Assembly (NCBI GenBank): GCA_022710205.1
Contig: JAKLHJ010000014.1
Span: 1 to 14,492 of the forward strand
DNA from: Patescibacteria group bacterium
GTDB taxonomy: Bacteria > Patescibacteriota > Minisyncoccia > Phycocordibacterales > UBA12445
Direction: 5' to 3'
Length of the DNA: 14,492 bases
Below are positions 7,323 through 13,864 of the stretch, in pieces; the stretch's first letter is position 1, and every line of letters starts with the position of its first letter. The position numbers were made by a program, and so were the translations under genes. A model generated the notes under the pieces. The model was not told where the DNA came from. It searched no databases and saw nothing but the letters and a program-made list of their open reading frames with translations.

Positions 7323-8393
7323 TTATAAATTGTCTTCTTTTTTATCCTCTTTCTGTATCAAATAGTCATATCTACCCCTCTCTCCCAAGAGCGCCTCTTT
7401 GGCTGAATATAAAAGTTCAAATTTTAATTTCTTGGCCAGCTTGCTTCCATCGGCAAAGACCGGATAGGATAGATATCTCCAAATACCACTTTTTGAAGCC
7501 CCCTCACTGAAACGCGAACCGAACAAAGCCAGGAATAAGCTAAAGAAAAAAGCCGGTAATTTAAAGATGGATTTTCCGGTGTAAGACGCGATATCTTTAA
7601 TATCCACAACATCCTCAGCAACAACATTAAACACTTCATAACCCTTGAACGGAACCTTGTTGAATACAAGAACCGCCAAAAGATCTAGCAGGTCATCCTC
7701 ATGAACATACTGCAGTCCATAATTGCTGCCTGTATCAAACACGTAAGGCAAAACATCAAGCACTCTTAATACTGGCTCTCTTTGAAGTCTTAGCGACACG
7801 CCCATCGGACCGCTTATCATTCCCGGCCTAAGCACAAAAACGCTTTTTGTCCTATTAGATATACTATAAAGTTTTGCCAGAAGCGCCTCTGTCTCTTTTC
7901 TCAAAACAACATACGAATATTCGCTCTCTCTAAATATCTCCCCCTCCGAAAATCTTTTCTCTTCGTCGTTCGTTTCTTCGGCACCATAAGGAAGAATGGA
8001 GCTCAAGTAAATTATTTTTTTAAGCGGGAAAAAAGTAAAACAATACTTAAATATTTTCTCAGAGGCTTCAAAATTTTTAATGCTATCGGGATTTTCGTTC
8101 AGGTCCCAAGCAGTATGTATAGCAACATCAGGAACCGAGTCCTTGAGAAGTTCTTGCCAGCCATCCTTTGATAGATCGGCCTCGATCCACGTTATTTTCT
8201 TCTTTCTTTTTAAAAGCTCCGGCATCGGCATGGCGTCAACGGCTATGATTTCTCTAACATCCGGGGAAGAACAAAACAAATCGCATACCATCCTGCCCAC
8301 ATATCCTGCGGCGCCAAATACCAATATGCGTGATGGTATTGTATAAATATCGGCGTTAGAAGAGATTTTTATATTTTTTTTGGGTTTGACCAT
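7323..8393 (-). CDS. NAD(P)-dependent epimerase/dehydratase family protein (extended SDR)
   Basis: 356 aa. A 20-residue leader precedes a Rossmann fold: RILVFGAAGYVG (22-33) with the GxxGxxG dinucleotide motif, acidic D53 at the end of strand 2 (prefers NAD), D73 in EADLS, then YLSSILPYG (129-137), matching the SDR catalytic-Ser strand, and VLRPGMISGP (187-196), the RPxxVYGP-like motif. The usual Tyr-x3-Lys is displaced: the segment reads YSYVVLRKE, giving Y161-x4-K166, so it may be an atypical or non-catalytic SDR. It lies downstream of a sugar transferase, so a nucleotide-sugar or surface-glycan role is plausible; the substrate is not determinable. The ATG at 8393 has no Shine-Dalgarno. A terminator follows immediately. 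Confidence 0.88.
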   Translation of the reverse strand: MVKPKKNIKISSNADIYTIPSRILVFGAAGYVGRMVCDLFCSSPDVREIIAVDAMPMPELLKRKKKITWIEADLSKDGWQELLKDSVPDVAIHTAWDLNENPDSIKNFEASEKIFKYCFTFFPLKKIIYLSSILPYGAEETNDEEKRFSEGEIFRESEYSYVVLRKETEALLAKLYSISNRTKSVFVLRPGMISGPMGVSLRLQREPVLRVLDVLPYVFDTGSNYGLQYVHEDDLLDLLAVLVFNKVPFKGYEVFNVVAEDVVDIKDIASYTGKSIFKLPAFFFSLFLALFGSRFSEGASKSGIWRYLSYPVFADGSKLAKKLKFELLYSAKEALLGERGRYDYLIQKEDKKEDNL

Positions 8394-8401
8394 ATGCTTT
8401 A

Positions 8402-8500
8402 ACGTAAAACTAAAAACTAAAAACTAAAAGTAACATTTTAAAACTAAAAAATATTTTAAATTTTAAGATGTTATTTTTCACTTTTCATTTTACGCTTTTC
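8402..8500. repeat. Long imperfect inverted repeat with AAAAACT tandem units
   Basis: AAAAGTAACATTTTAAAA (8426-8443) is complementary, with two mismatches, to TTTTAAGATGTTATTTTT (8461-8478). The similarity extends outward to CGTAAAA on both sides (about 8403-8409 and 8490-8496). The left arm has an insertion of three AAAAACT-type units (8406-8430). In RNA from either strand this forms a long AU-rich hairpin, between the sugar transferase stop and the epimerase start. It may act as a weak terminator or 3'-end stabiliser. Confidence 0.6.
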
Positions 8501-8506
8501 GTTTCT

Positions 8507-9823
8507 CTACACTCCGCTTCGAGAAAGCAGAGTCTTAATTGTCTTAAGCGCAATCTCTAGCTCAAGCGCCAACGATCTGTTCTTTATATAATACAGATCA
8601 TACGCTAATTTCTCGCGAGTCTCCTCTATGGAGTGCGGAGGCTTCTCGTGATGGATTTGCGCCCAACCGGAAAGGCCCGGTTTCACAAGGTGCCTCATAC
8701 TGTAATAAGGGATCTCTTTTTCGTATAAATCTACAAGCTTAGGCAATTCGGGGCGAGGACCGACAAGAGAAACATCTCCCCTTAAAACGTTCCATAATTG
8801 AGGGAGCTCATCTATTCTACTCTTCCTAAGGAATCCTCCAACTCTTGTAATTCTCGGGTCATTCTTCACTACCCACTTGCCCTCGTCACTTACGGACATT
8901 GTTCTAAACTTTATGATATTCACGAGCCTGCCGTTTTTCCCTACTCTTTCCTGATAAAGGAAAACCGGCCCGCCATCATCAAGCTTGATTGCTAAATAAA
9001 CAAAAGGGTAAAAGATGAGTGAAAATATGGCTAATATAAAGGATGTAACGAGATCAAAGCTCCTTTTTATAAAATCATATAAAAATCTCGGTCGATCGGG
9101 ATTATTTTCTAAAAACCATTCATCATTCACACAAGAAAGTGAGATCTTATCAAAAAGACTCTCATAAACCCTCTCTGCGTCTATTATGTTGAAGTCTGAC
9201 GACAAAAGTCGATAAATTATAGCGCTATTTTTGTTGTTGCCCCCGCATCTCAAATTAACAATTATGCTTCCGGACTTATTATCTCTTGCAAACTGAAAAA
9301 TATTTTCATCCAAATTATTTAACACAATCGGGTTCATTCCGTAATTTTTATTTTTCAGTATCTCCTCCCCTATCTCTCGTATTTCATCCGAGTCGCCGAC
9401 CAGGATAACGTTTCCAATCTTCGAGGAACGAACGAGGTCAAAAATATTTGTCCTGATGAAGATAACAAAAGCGGTAGAAAATATTAAACACAGCAAAAGA
9501 TTCGTCTTTGGGGTCACTTCCGGAAAAGCGAAGAGATAGAAGAAAGTTAGAGCGACAAATCCGTTTATTACACTTACATTAAAAATTGCGGTCGGTAAAC
9601 TTTTTTTAAGCGCCGTAGTTTGTTTGTCATAAAAGCCAAAGATGAAGAAAGATAACATCCAAAAACCGAACACCGGCAAAAAAGCAAAGAAATTTGTCTC
9701 AAATGAAGTAAGATCGGGGACCTGCTGATATCTTATAAACAACGCCACCCACAAGGCCAAAATAAGCGATAAAATATCGCCCAAAAGCAAGAATATAGCG
9801 TCTTTTTTACCTACTAATGTCAT
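8507..9823 (-). CDS. Polyprenyl-phosphate sugar-1-phosphate transferase (WbaP/WcaJ-like)
   Basis: Initiates surface polysaccharide or glycan assembly by moving a sugar-1-phosphate from a nucleotide sugar to undecaprenyl phosphate. 438 aa with the long-form layout: four N-terminal membrane helices (about 9-125), a CoA-binding/Rossmann-like domain starting NVILVGDSDE (138-147), and the C-terminal PF02397 domain. That domain shows KRSFDLVTS (253-261), a reentrant helix, PVFLYQERVGKNG (286-298), IIKFRTM (303-309), RKSRIDELPQLWNVLRGDVSLVGPRPE (333-359) with the catalytic D338-E339 pair, and GLSGWAQI (383-390). The ATG at 9823 follows GGGGTAA. A TATAAT lies about 60 bp upstream, in the spacer shared with the divergent GT4 gene. 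Sugar specificity is not predictable. Confidence 0.94.
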   Translation of the reverse strand: MTLVGKKDAIFLLLGDILSLILALWVALFIRYQQVPDLTSFETNFFAFLPVFGFWMLSFFIFGFYDKQTTALKKSLPTAIFNVSVINGFVALTFFYLFAFPEVTPKTNLLLCLIFSTAFVIFIRTNIFDLVRSSKIGNVILVGDSDEIREIGEEILKNKNYGMNPIVLNNLDENIFQFARDNKSGSIIVNLRCGGNNKNSAIIYRLLSSDFNIIDAERVYESLFDKISLSCVNDEWFLENNPDRPRFLYDFIKRSFDLVTSFILAIFSLIFYPFVYLAIKLDDGGPVFLYQERVGKNGRLVNIIKFRTMSVSDEGKWVVKNDPRITRVGGFLRKSRIDELPQLWNVLRGDVSLVGPRPELPKLVDLYEKEIPYYSMRHLVKPGLSGWAQIHHEKPPHSIEETREKLAYDLYYIKNRSLALELEIALKTIKTLLSRSGV

Positions 9824-9881
9824 TTACCCCGTTAAATCAAAAAAATAATACCAATAAAACTTATTCACAGCACCATAACCT

Positions 9882-9887
9882 ATTATA
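9882..9887 (-). promoter_or_regulatory. -10 element for the sugar transferase
   Basis: Perfect TATAAT on the minus strand inside the divergent spacer, placing the start near 9875 and a ~50-nt leader containing the GGGGTAA ribosome-binding site. No recognisable -35 at the expected distance. Confidence 0.5.
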
Positions 9888-9946
9888 CCCCATATTTTGG
9901 CTCTCTTCTTATTTATCTGGGGTTGGGACCATTTTAACCTAAAAAG

Positions 9947-9955
9947 TGTTATAAT
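9947..9955 (+). promoter_or_regulatory. Extended -10 promoter for the GT4 gene
   Basis: TGTTATAAT (9947-9955) is a consensus extended -10. Transcription would start near 9962, leaving about ten bases before ATG 9972, too few for a Shine-Dalgarno and none is seen. This argues against the longer frame opening at 9897, which would start upstream of the promoter. Confidence 0.65.
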
Positions 9956-9971
9956 TAAAGCAAATACGTAT

Positions 9972-11114
9972 ATGGCCAAAAAGATTAAAATCATGTATGC
10001 CGTCACCAAGTCCGTGTTTGGCGGAGCCGGTAAGTATGTGCTCGAGCTGGCCACATCGCTTCCAAAAGACAAATATGAGGTTGTAGTCCTGTTTGGTGGA
10101 GCCGGAATATTGATAGACAAGCTGAAAAAAGAGGGGGTCAGAACAATCTCTGTCCCGTCGCTCGAAAAGGCGATAGATTTAGAGAATGATATAAATTCAT
10201 TCAACGAGATATTGGAGATATTCAGAAAAGAAAAGCCGGACATTGTCCATTTAAATAGCTCAAAGATCGGAGGTATGGGAGCCCTAGCCGCCAGAATATC
10301 AGGAGTGCCGAAGATTATCTTCACCGCTCACGGCTGGCCCTTCAATGAAAACAGAAACGTCTTCTCAAAGGTTGCAATTTGGCTTGCAAGCTGGATAACG
10401 GTGCTTTTATCAACAAAAACAATTGTGATAGACGAGCACGACTTGAGGCAGGGAAAGCGCCTACCCTTCTGTAGGCACAAATACTCTCTAATTCACAATG
10501 GTATTAAGGCGTTCGAATACTTCGAAAAGGACGCCGCCAGAGATTATCTGGTGCAAAAAATAGGCACAGACCCATTTGAAGGGCGAATATCTATAGGCAC
10601 GATAGCGGAATTGACCGAAAACAAGGGTATAAATTACGGAATTGAGGCAATTTCTATGCTTGCGCCCGCTCTCAAGAAAAAAATATCTTATACAGTAATA
10701 GGAGAAGGAGACAGCAGAGAAAAGCTTGAAAAACTCATCGAAGAAAAAGGCCTGAAGGGTAAAATCTTCCTCCCCGGCTTTATGGATAATGCTAAACAAT
10801 ATCTGGCGGCCTTCGACATCTTTATGCTCCCCTCTTTAAAAGAAGGACTGCCTTATGTTCTGCTTGAAGCCGGATATGTTGGGCTACCAATCATAACAAC
10901 TAAAGTCGGCGGAATACCGGACATCGTCGGAGACGAAAAAACAGACTTCTTGGTGAGATCAAAAAGAGCTGATGCTTTGGCGAGGGCTATGACTGAGCTT
11001 ATTGTTAACAAGAAAGTCAGGACGGCTCTACGCAAAAAAATAAAAGACAACGTAGTCGCAAGGTTCAACTTCGAACTAATGCGAGAAAAAACTCTGAAGG
11101 TATACGGGGCTTAA
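9972..11114 (+). CDS. GT4-family glycosyltransferase (GT-B fold)
   Basis: 380 aa from ATG 9972. Likely transfers a sugar from a nucleotide donor in surface glycan or glycolipid synthesis at the inner membrane face. The N-terminal domain opens MAKKIKIMYAVTKSVFGGAG with the Gly-rich acceptor-side loop (17-20), then the DIVHLNSSKIGGMGALAAR segment (90-108) and FTAHGW (117-122). The C-terminal domain (PF00534-like) has HNGI (175-178), IGTIAELTENKGI (208-220) with the TxNKG donor-site motif, FLPGF (266-270) and the GT4 catalytic E-x7-E in EGLPYVLLE (291-299), followed by PIITTKVGGIPDIV. It is the only plus-strand gene here, divergent from the sugar transferase and convergent with rodA. Start chosen because the upstream extension precedes the promoter and adds non-homologous residues. 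Confidence 0.94.
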   Translation: MAKKIKIMYAVTKSVFGGAGKYVLELATSLPKDKYEVVVLFGGAGILIDKLKKEGVRTISVPSLEKAIDLENDINSFNEILEIFRKEKPDIVHLNSSKIGGMGALAARISGVPKIIFTAHGWPFNENRNVFSKVAIWLASWITVLLSTKTIVIDEHDLRQGKRLPFCRHKYSLIHNGIKAFEYFEKDAARDYLVQKIGTDPFEGRISIGTIAELTENKGINYGIEAISMLAPALKKKISYTVIGEGDSREKLEKLIEEKGLKGKIFLPGFMDNAKQYLAAFDIFMLPSLKEGLPYVLLEAGYVGLPIITTKVGGIPDIVGDEKTDFLVRSKRADALARAMTELIVNKKVRTALRKKIKDNVVARFNFELMREKTLKVYGA

Positions 11115-11115
11115 T

Positions 11116-11151
11116 TTAGGCTGGTCCCAAAAACTCATTCTTCCCCGATAG
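11116..11151 (-). pseudogene. Remnant duplicate of the rodA 3' end
   Basis: Minus-strand codons here read LSGKNEFLGPA-stop, and the last eight residues KNEFLGPA are identical to the C-terminus of the RodA gene 156 bp upstream. The nucleotide differences between the two tails (GAA/GAG, TTC/TTT, CTC/TTG, GGC/GGA, GCG/GCC, TAG/TAA) are all synonymous. A TGA three codons before the visible segment closes the frame and there is no start, so it is not a gene. It looks like the tail of a diverged rodA allele left at a recombination junction next to the inverted GT4 gene. An imperfect hairpin (AAGTTCA 11154-11160 with TGAACTT 11175-11181) lies beside it. Nothing else recognisable in 11115-11271. Confidence 0.6.
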
Positions 11152-11271
11152 GAAAGTTCAAACAACTTATAATCTGAACTTAGACATAACGCATGGAATT
11201 CGCCTGCGGCTTTTTATTACGGCCACTTAAATAACAACCTCCGAACTTCCTACGGGGCAGGCATATTATCT

Positions 11272-12414
11272 CTACGCTGGGCCGAGGAATTCATTCTTCA
11301 TATTGTCCCTATGAGTTGCGCGGGAGTATTTTTTCATACCCATAAGTATTCCTAGCCCCCCAAACTCTGTGAGCAAGTGCGAACCTCCATAGCTCATAAA
11401 TGGTATAGTGAGACCCGTGACGGGCAAAAGGCCGATATTCATGCCCACATTTATAATAAATTGGCTCATTATAAATATAGCAAAGCCAAGGCTATATAAA
11501 GTCTCGAAATTGGTAGAAGCAACAAATCCCACCAATAAAATCCTCCAAAAGATGACACAGAACAAGAAGAAGAGGGCCATGACGCCTATAAAACCCCACT
11601 CTTCGGCAAAGGCGGCGAACACGAAATCAGTCTCAAATTCAGGCAAAAAATTCAAACGTGACTGAGTGCCGAAACCGACCCCCTTCCCGAAAACCTGGCC
11701 CGAGCCGATAGCAATTTGCGACTGGAAAGCGTTGTAACCTGCCCCTCTTATATCTGACATCGGGTCCAAAAATGTGACGATCCTCTGCTTCTGATGCGGG
11801 AGAAAAACAAAAGCCCACAGGATTGCGAACGCTATTGCGCCTAGCGAAAATATCCACAATAAATGTTTTCTAGATACCCCGGAGACGACTATCATTCCAA
11901 ACCATATCAAAAATATGATCATGGCCGAACCGAAATCGGGCTGGAAAAAGATAAGAACAAAAGGAATAAACATATATGTCCCCGATATAACAAGATGCTT
12001 TATGGAGGCAATTTCCATGTGTCTTTTAGAAAAATATTTTGAAAGAATGAGTATGAGAAGTATCTTTGTAAAATCAGCCGGCTGTATGGAGATGGACGCT
12101 ATTTCTATCCAGCTTCTGGCTCCCTTAATCCTATTTCCCAAAAACAGAACCAAGAGTACTGAGCATGCAATAATAAACAAAGAGACTAGCAATTTGCTGT
12201 CTTTTAAAAACCTCCAGTCTATTTGGCTAAAAACAAGGAAAACAATAAAAGAAATTGCTATCCATACAACCTGCCTCTCCGCAAAATAATTGTCGCCGAC
12301 AAAAGAGTTCATGGTCAAAAGGCCCGCGCCAAGTATGGGAATAAGGGCCAAGACCAATATCCAATCTACATCAAAAAAGGATTGGAAAAAACCTTTTTTA
12401 TCTGAATTAAACAT
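11272..12414 (-). CDS. rodA: RodA-family SEDS peptidoglycan glycosyltransferase
   Basis: Integral membrane polymerase that extends glycan strands from lipid II during lateral wall growth, normally with a class B PBP (not in this window). 380 aa, about ten membrane helices. SEDS motifs: NRIKGARSWIEIASISIQPADFTKI (94-118), FFQPDFGSAM (156-165), DPMSDIRGAGYNAFQSQIAIGSGQVFGKGVGFGTQSRLNFLPEFETDFVFA across 217-267 (the large extracellular loop with the acidic residues required in the family), and NVGMNIGLLPVTGLTIPFMSYGGSHLL (322-348). The PFMSYGGS and GTQSRLNFLPE forms fit RodA better than FtsW. The ATG shares one base with the upstream gene's stop (TAATG), so translation is probably coupled. Confidence 0.95.
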   Translation of the reverse strand: MFNSDKKGFFQSFFDVDWILVLALIPILGAGLLTMNSFVGDNYFAERQVVWIAISFIVFLVFSQIDWRFLKDSKLLVSLFIIACSVLLVLFLGNRIKGARSWIEIASISIQPADFTKILLILILSKYFSKRHMEIASIKHLVISGTYMFIPFVLIFFQPDFGSAMIIFLIWFGMIVVSGVSRKHLLWIFSLGAIAFAILWAFVFLPHQKQRIVTFLDPMSDIRGAGYNAFQSQIAIGSGQVFGKGVGFGTQSRLNFLPEFETDFVFAAFAEEWGFIGVMALFFLFCVIFWRILLVGFVASTNFETLYSLGFAIFIMSQFIINVGMNIGLLPVTGLTIPFMSYGGSHLLTEFGGLGILMGMKKYSRATHRDNMKNEFLGPA

Positions 12415-13199
12415 TATCTGTTGTTTGTGGAAACGTAATCTATTCTAGGCAAAACATCAACTCTTTTCCACTTCGCTCCAAAAGGCGCCGGCCAAGTGAA
12501 AGTGACCTGCCCTCTCGAATCTTTATTAATAGATTCAAGCATTGTATTGCTTACCGCCATCGCATTGTCGTTTTCATCATAAACGACAGCGGAAACCTCG
12601 ATATTCTTTATGTCATAAGGCGAAGAGTTCACGATATCAGCATAAAGTCTCGGGGTATCACCTTCGACCATCTTCTCATTCTCAACAGAAAGCCTCGGCT
12701 TTTGTGAAATGTCCCCTACCCTGACCCAACCCTGTTCTTTTTTATTTTCGTTAAACTCAAGCTGCGCCCTGGCGACGGTTCGCTGGCCAGAATCAAGATT
12801 TGAAGAAAATATCAAAAATTTTTCATTCGGGTTTATAAACGTAGAGCCCCCCCTATCGGTAACGTGGACGTTCCTTTCGTCAAATACTGAAAATTTATAA
12901 CCAAAAACAGGAATACCAAAAGCCCCATTCCTATTAACCACAAGCGAAGCCACATCATACTTTCCGTCGATAAGTCTAAAGGGTCTCGTCCACTCTATAG
13001 TTAAAGGAAGTATCTCGTTCTCGCAAATAGCAGAACAAGGCCCCCCACAATCGATTCCGAGTTCGCCTTGGTTTTGTTTGCCGTCAGAGCAACTTATAGG
13101 AGCCTTAACAAAAAAATAATAATACGCTCCTGCGATTCCACCAAAAATAGATAGCAAAAGAAAAACTATCAATAACTGCCTCTTAAGACTCCATGACAT
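12414..13199 (-). CDS. Membrane-anchored extracytoplasmic protein with CxDGxxNxGExGxDCGGxC motif
   Basis: 261 aa. A single N-terminal membrane helix (about 9-30) after a short basic segment (KR) anchors an outside-facing domain. Right after it, SCSDGKQNQGELGIDCGGPCSAIC (36-59) has four cysteines (37, 51, 55, 59) in a CxDGxxNxGExGxDCGGxC pattern I know from secreted proteins of many uncultured bacteria. The rest is beta-rich; PRLYADIVNSSPYDIKNIEVSAVVYDENDN (about 183-213) with a later TFTWPAPF resembles an FxLYD/Ig-like domain. Function unknown. Its stop overlaps the rodA start (TAATG), suggesting a wall-synthesis role alongside RodA; that is inference. A TATAAT nine bases before ATG 13199 and no Shine-Dalgarno suggest a leaderless message. 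Confidence 0.88.
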   Translation of the reverse strand: MSWSLKRQLLIVFLLLSIFGGIAGAYYYFFVKAPISCSDGKQNQGELGIDCGGPCSAICENEILPLTIEWTRPFRLIDGKYDVASLVVNRNGAFGIPVFGYKFSVFDERNVHVTDRGGSTFINPNEKFLIFSSNLDSGQRTVARAQLEFNENKKEQGWVRVGDISQKPRLSVENEKMVEGDTPRLYADIVNSSPYDIKNIEVSAVVYDENDNAMAVSNTMLESINKDSRGQVTFTWPAPFGAKWKRVDVLPRIDYVSTNNR

Positions 13200-13208
13200 A
13201 CAATTAAA

Positions 13209-13214
13209 ATTATA
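13209..13214 (-). promoter_or_regulatory. -10 element directly before the Cys-motif/rodA operon
   Basis: Perfect TATAAT on the minus strand, nine bases from ATG 13199, so the message would begin within a few bases of the start codon. The -35 is weak: TAGTAT at 17 bp, or TTGATA at an overlong 21 bp. Confidence 0.5.
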
Positions 13215-13253
13215 AATTCTTAATTAACTTAATACTATCAAAAAATAATCCGT

Positions 13254-13281
13254 ATAAAAAGAAAAGCCCCGTTTGGGGCTT
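13254..13281 (-). terminator. Rho-independent terminator of the 113-aa gene
   Basis: The minus strand reads AAGCCCC-AAAC-GGGGCTT followed by TTCTTTTTAT: a 7-bp stem, tetraloop and U tract, four bases after the stop codon at 13286. Confidence 0.9.
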
Positions 13282-13285
13282 TACG

Positions 13286-13627
13286 CTATTTAATTTTCTT
13301 ACCGATAATTCGAGCAGGCTTACCGGGCTTGGCCTTTTTAGCGGGAATATGAATTGCAGGCTTAGCAGGCTCGGGTTCAATTTCTCCCATCAATCTAAAC
13401 CTATAAATCTTTTGGGTCTCGCCATAACCGTAACCAAAGAGGATTATCTCCCCGATGAGGTCAATGCGATTCTTATATAATTCAAAGAATTCCCGGACCA
13501 ACTCCTTGGCATGCTCAATAGCCTCATCAACAGAGTCGCGCTGGAATTTTCTATCAAATTCCCTGATTTTTGTGTCGGCGCAACTACCAGCTTCGTAACT
13601 GATTTCTCCCCTGAGCCTAAAAATCAT
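13286..13627 (-). CDS. Hypothetical protein, 113 aa, basic Ala/Pro/Lys tail
   Basis: Not recognised. Begins MIFRLRGEISYEAG and contains a second FRLMGEIE near residues 76-83: the same FRLxGEI strand at both ends of a helix-rich centre (EAIEHAKELVREFFELYKNRIDLIGEI). From about residue 84 a low-complexity tail (EPEPAKPAIHIPAKKAKPGKPARIIGKKIK) is strongly basic, as in nucleic-acid-binding or ribosome-associated proteins. The ATG at 13627 has an excellent Shine-Dalgarno (AAGGGGGAGA). The frame stays open upstream to 13852, but that part would run through the rRNA terminator and 5S gene, so 13627 is the start. It has its own terminator and stands alone between 5S and the rodA operon. Confidence 0.8.
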   Translation of the reverse strand: MIFRLRGEISYEAGSCADTKIREFDRKFQRDSVDEAIEHAKELVREFFELYKNRIDLIGEIILFGYGYGETQKIYRFRLMGEIEPEPAKPAIHIPAKKAKPGKPARIIGKKIK

Positions 13628-13689
13628 TCCAATCTCCCCCTTTTTAATGTTCCTTCTAATATATTTAACACTAAGGACAATAAAAGGTT

Positions 13690-13726
13690 GCAAAACAAAA
13701 ACACCCCCAGTTGGGAGTGTTTTTAT
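13690..13726 (-). terminator. rRNA operon terminator downstream of 5S
   Basis: The minus strand reads ACACTCCC-AACT-GGGGGTGT followed by TTTTTGTTTTG, 12-18 nt after 5S. On the plus strand the same hairpin is followed by TTTTTATATT, so it could also stop transcription from the other side. Confidence 0.9.
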
Positions 13727-13738
13727 ATTCAGTGCTTT

Positions 13739-13850
13739 GTTCCGGCGGCTGGCTACTTTCCCCTCCATAAGAGTATCATCGCCACTAAGAGGCTTAACTT
13801 CTGAGTTCGGAATGGGATCAGGTGTGACCCTCTCGTCAAGCCACCAGAAC
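13739..13850 (-). rRNA. rrf: 5S ribosomal RNA
   Basis: Ends were set by the terminal helix: GTTCTGGTGGCT at the 5' end (13850-13839) pairs with AGCCGCCGGAAC at the 3' end (13750-13739). Inside is the 5S core CCCATTCCGAACTCAGAAGTTAAG, present almost unchanged in bacterial 5S. About 112 nt, slightly short but normal. The 23S 3' end lies ~338 nt upstream and a terminator follows. Confidence 0.95.
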
Positions 13851-13864
13851 AAAACATTGAATCG

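Noticed and set aside
9897..9971. Longer GT4 start adding 25 residues
   Set aside because: It would begin upstream of the TGTTATAAT promoter, and the added residues do not fit a GT4 N-terminus.
9824..10324. 166-codon minus-strand frame between the sugar transferase and GT4
   Set aside because: It is the antisense shadow of the GT4 gene, with no start signal and unlike any family I recognise.
9923..11130. 9-bp inverted repeat TTGGGACCA (9923-9931 and 11122-11130) flanking GT4, as possible mobile-element ends
   Set aside because: The right copy lies within codons of the rodA tail remnant, a 9-mer match between two such flanks is not rare by chance, and there is no transposase or target duplication.
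13628..13852. N-terminal extension of the 113-aa gene to a 188-aa protein
   Set aside because: The extra codons run through the rRNA terminator and most of the 5S gene; the ATG at 13627 has a strong Shine-Dalgarno.
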